Origin: Manis javanica
Lineage: Eukaryota; Chordata; Mammalia; Pholidota; Manidae
DNA length: 64,000 nucleotides
Assembly: GCF_040802235.1 (NCBI RefSeq)
Contig: NC_133165.1
Location: 18,385,623-18,449,622, forward strand
Direction of reading: 5' to 3'
Below are positions 61,011 to 64,000 of the stretch, piece after piece. Both the position numbers and the translations under genes were made by a program. The notes below the pieces were generated by a model. The model saw only the letters and a list, made by a program, of their open reading frames with translations. It did not search any database and had not been told where the DNA came from. Each line of letters starts with the position of its first letter. The stretch's first letter is position 1.

Positions 61011-64000
61011 GATGTATATATAAAAAGATGAGAGCAAACTGGTGTATTAGTGTATTCCAAATTTTCTGCATTGTGTATGTATATATTTTTTCAATGTATT
61101 TCAGAAGAAAATAATTTGTCTCAGTCATTCCTTTATGAAATGATAAACATCACAAGAACTCACAGGTTAATATCAAGACAAAGAAAGGGACTTAAGGAGA
61201 AGCAGAAATTAAACTGTACTAAACTTATTAATTATATGCTAGTAATCATTATTATTGAGGTCATAATTAATGACAATAACAATAACAACTTACAGATAAT
61301 TCTGCCTTCAAAATGTTCGAAACCCATATCACATAACTCAAGTATTACTTATCTCAAGCCTGTCTATTTTGCCTATTTATCTACATGAAGATTATGTGGT
61401 CATTATACCTGTTGACATTTTAAATACACCAATCAGGAAAAAGAAACGTGATCTAATTTAGAACAAAGGAGGAGAACCATAAGCATGGCATATAGTATTC
61501 ACTTTCATCTATTTCCAGTTCTTCCTGTTATCCCAAGGTTGTGTACATTGAAAATGTATGCTGCCGAGTAAAATAGGCAAGTGGCCATACAACCTTCAGA
61601 AGCCTATTGGATGACCACCTATGATATGACAGGGGAAGTTTTAAAGGAGTTTCTAGCCAAGGTTAGACCTGAGAGAGAAGTTCCTAGGATCCCTGCTGAG
61701 CAAACAAAGCGCCCACCTTATCTGATTCGTCCTTAGAGAGCTCCAGGCAAAGTGGCTCTTCGCAGCACCTTGTTTTTAAGAGACAATGGAGCAGAAAGAA
61801 AAATTAGGGCCAGTCTTAACCGGCGCCACTGCATGCCGCAATTCCAGTTCTAGTGTCTTTGCGAATGAGACATTCATATTTTTGTCTGCACATGTATTCC
61901 AGATTTGTATAACAACATTGCCAAATGGCTGCTCGATGTATTTCAAAAGTTAAAAGTTTGGATGATCGGCAACTGAATGACTAACCAATTTTGTTGAAAT
62001 CCCCAGACATTCCACTCATATTAGCAGTCATGCTTCAGGATCAGATGATCAATAAATGATGCAGTTTTGTTTCAGAAACCCCATCCTCCCTCCTGGACCT
62101 TTTAACGTATCTTGTACAGACTAACAAAAAAGAAGTCAGGCCAATTTATAAAAAATCAAGCACCATTTAATGAGTCAATCCTTCAAGAAGATCAAGGAAC
62201 AAAAGGCTGGACCTATTCTAAGCCTTCTCTTCTTCAGTGACCTATCTTCATATTTTATCTTAAGATGACATCTTTAATCATTTTCCAACATAAATCATTT
62301 CCAGTGGTCTCCAACACCTGTGAGAATAATTTCAATACACTTCTTGAGACCTACATGATGCTATTTTACCATCACTGCAAGAAAATGTAACAAATGCAGT
62401 CTAAATGAAAAGAGTCAGCACACTAAAAAATAGTAAAAGAACAACTGGGCTAGCTTTAAATTGACAAAGAATGTTTGCTGTGTAAGGTATTGACTATCTT
62501 CAGTAGGTAAAGCTTTCAGTGAAATTAGTAGACTGTCTAACACAGTTGTACACGGGTACACAGCTGGACTGCACTTCTGTTTAATGTCAAGTAAAACAAC
62601 AGAACTAGTCTGTGTGAATAGACTGCTGAAGTGCTTGCTGTCCCCTGCAGATGATCCTTTCTCTAACCCCCCATTTAAACTTGATTTTAAGTCCACGGTA
62701 TCACAGAAGCTCCCTTTAAATAACACACTTTCTCCAGATCAGCATCCCCTTTTATATTAATTCATACAATCATTTATTTCATTTTACATGATTTTTCCAC
62801 GCTCCAAATACTCATTCACTACATCCAGTGTGTGTCACTTGAGAAATAATTGCCATCTCTTAGAAAGATGTATGTTGGAACTTATCCTGAGCTTTTTGCC
62901 TGGCAGTGTGAAAATGCTGACTAATGAACATGTAAAACACATGATTTTTAGGAAGTGAAAATTGAGATGACATTTCCATAAAAGTAAGTATCTCAGCATA
63001 TATGCAGTAATATTGCTCATCCCTTTCTGGTTTAGAGAATAGAGAAACAAAATCATTCCAACAAGTCAGTATTTATTGCATATCATTGCCATTAATTTCA
63101 AAATGTGTATCCTGCTACTCTTTTTAGCAGTACCTAGTAAATTACTGGCTATGACAAATGCTTTGGTTTACTACACAAATAATCATGGAGCGGTAAAGCA
63201 GTGTCCCAGGGCTGTCTGAACTGCAAACTGCTGCAAATAGACTGACAGAAAAATCCACTGAGCTCTGCTTTTCAGTTCAAGGTCACAACTAATTGTATAG
63301 AAGTGACATTTGCACCTATTGGGCTTTCACGAGTCTGGGAGCTTTTGCAAAAAAAAATCCTACAAAGCAATAAAATATGTGAAAAAGCAATATACCAACC
63401 TCACTGACATCAGTGAGAAAACAAGGGGGTCAAAAGGTCAAGTTTTCAAAAATAAAACACCTCATTACAGCATTCAGGAGCTTTGAGATGCCATGATAAA
63501 TTTCTAATGCAGAACATTCCAGAAGCTGTTTGCCAAGAGCCACATTATGTGCCAATACTAACTGAAAGTTATACTAATAAAAATCACAGAAATCAAAAAG
63601 GCAACTGAATTCCACCTACCCTGTACTAATCCAAGCATTCTCACCTCCCCTAAGATCCACATCTTTGGTTCATCTGTGATGAAGAACACTTCAGAGAGGA
63701 CTTATGGATATGATACTTTTTAACTTTCAGATGATTTCCTCTGTTCAGATTTAGTAAGGAGATGCAGCAGTATTTAAAAGAAGCCCAAAAAGTCACATAT
63801 ACTTTTGAGCTCTTTAATTTTAAACAATAACCTATACATTTTTTTTTTAGTATACTCTGAAGAGCCGATCATTATTTTTGCAGAGCCAAATCTCTTAAGG
63901 AGGTAAAAAGCAGCTTTTATCTCTGTAGGAAGGTACTTTCTTAATAAGTAGGAAGGGACCATGCATGCACCCGGTGTATAGTAAGCACTCTATAAATTAC
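61011..64000. other. Long unassigned tract to window end
   Basis: No gene or named repeat across 3 kb. An (AAT/AAC)-rich patch lies at 61238-61290. The minus-strand 103-codon frame at 62415-62726 is the longest and has no recognisable family. The relative lack of repeats could reflect conserved noncoding sequence, but that cannot be judged from one sequence. Confidence 0.4.

Noticed and set aside
62415-62726. 103-codon minus-strand frame
   Set aside because: No known family and no supporting context; ends in an A+T-driven aromatic stretch.
1-64000. CRISPR arrays, prokaryotic operons, riboswitches or phage features
   Set aside because: The sequence is clearly mammalian; no spaced identical repeats or bacterial gene layout exist.

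Overview
This window reads as an A+T-rich, intergenic or deep-intronic stretch of a placental mammal genome. I found no protein-coding exon, tRNA, rRNA or snRNA gene that I can support. Almost everything I can name is a transposable-element relic. The listed open reading frames are short, lack a recognisable domain outside the LINE-1 copy, and behave like chance frames. The mammal call rests on many MIR SINEs, many L2 3' ends, hAT-Charlie MITEs (MER20, MER5A and a MER3-like copy), old L1M 3' ends and a full-length LINE-1. I see no Alu, rodent B1/B2, carnivore SINEC, equine, ruminant or pig SINE in 64 kb. That points to a lineage with few recent SINEs, with pangolin as one guess from memory, but the species is not fixed by the sequence. 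Families were named by recognising consensus wording by eye, so boundaries are approximate except where target-site duplications (TSDs) are given.

Layout. 0-11 kb: facing L2 fragments, a 537-bp bipartite A-rich retroposon with a perfect 16-bp TSD (2479-3015), a G+C-rich, CpG-bearing block at about 3.53-3.84 kb, an L1 scrap, AT microsatellites and MIRs. 11-26 kb: L2, MER20 (17.55 kb), MER5A, a roughly 500-bp ancient repeat (15.2-15.7 kb), microsatellites and long unassigned tracts. 26-37 kb is the densest part: a candidate ~1.2-kb LTR (26.2-27.4 kb), a minus-strand retroposed fragment with a 17-bp TSD (28.4-28.6 kb), a ~390-bp LTR (29.8-30.2 kb), L1M 3' ends on both strands, a 730-bp L2, and an 87-bp sequence present twice 475 bp apart. 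37-48 kb: mostly unassigned, with MIR, L2 and a MER3-like palindrome.

48.46-55.08 kb holds the main element: a structurally full-length LINE-1 with a perfect 14-bp TSD, a ~1.1-kb 5' UTR and broken ORF1 and ORF2. Between the two ORFs it carries a nested 166-bp insert that looks like an L1-retroposed copy of only the R region of an endogenous retrovirus LTR, from cap site to poly(A), with its own ~15-bp TSD. 55-64 kb: a few microsatellites, MIR and MER5A, otherwise unassigned.

No cooperating gene system is present. The items most worth follow-up are the R-region retroposon, the bipartite retroposon, the 87-bp local duplication, and the G+C-rich block that may be a promoter or first exon.
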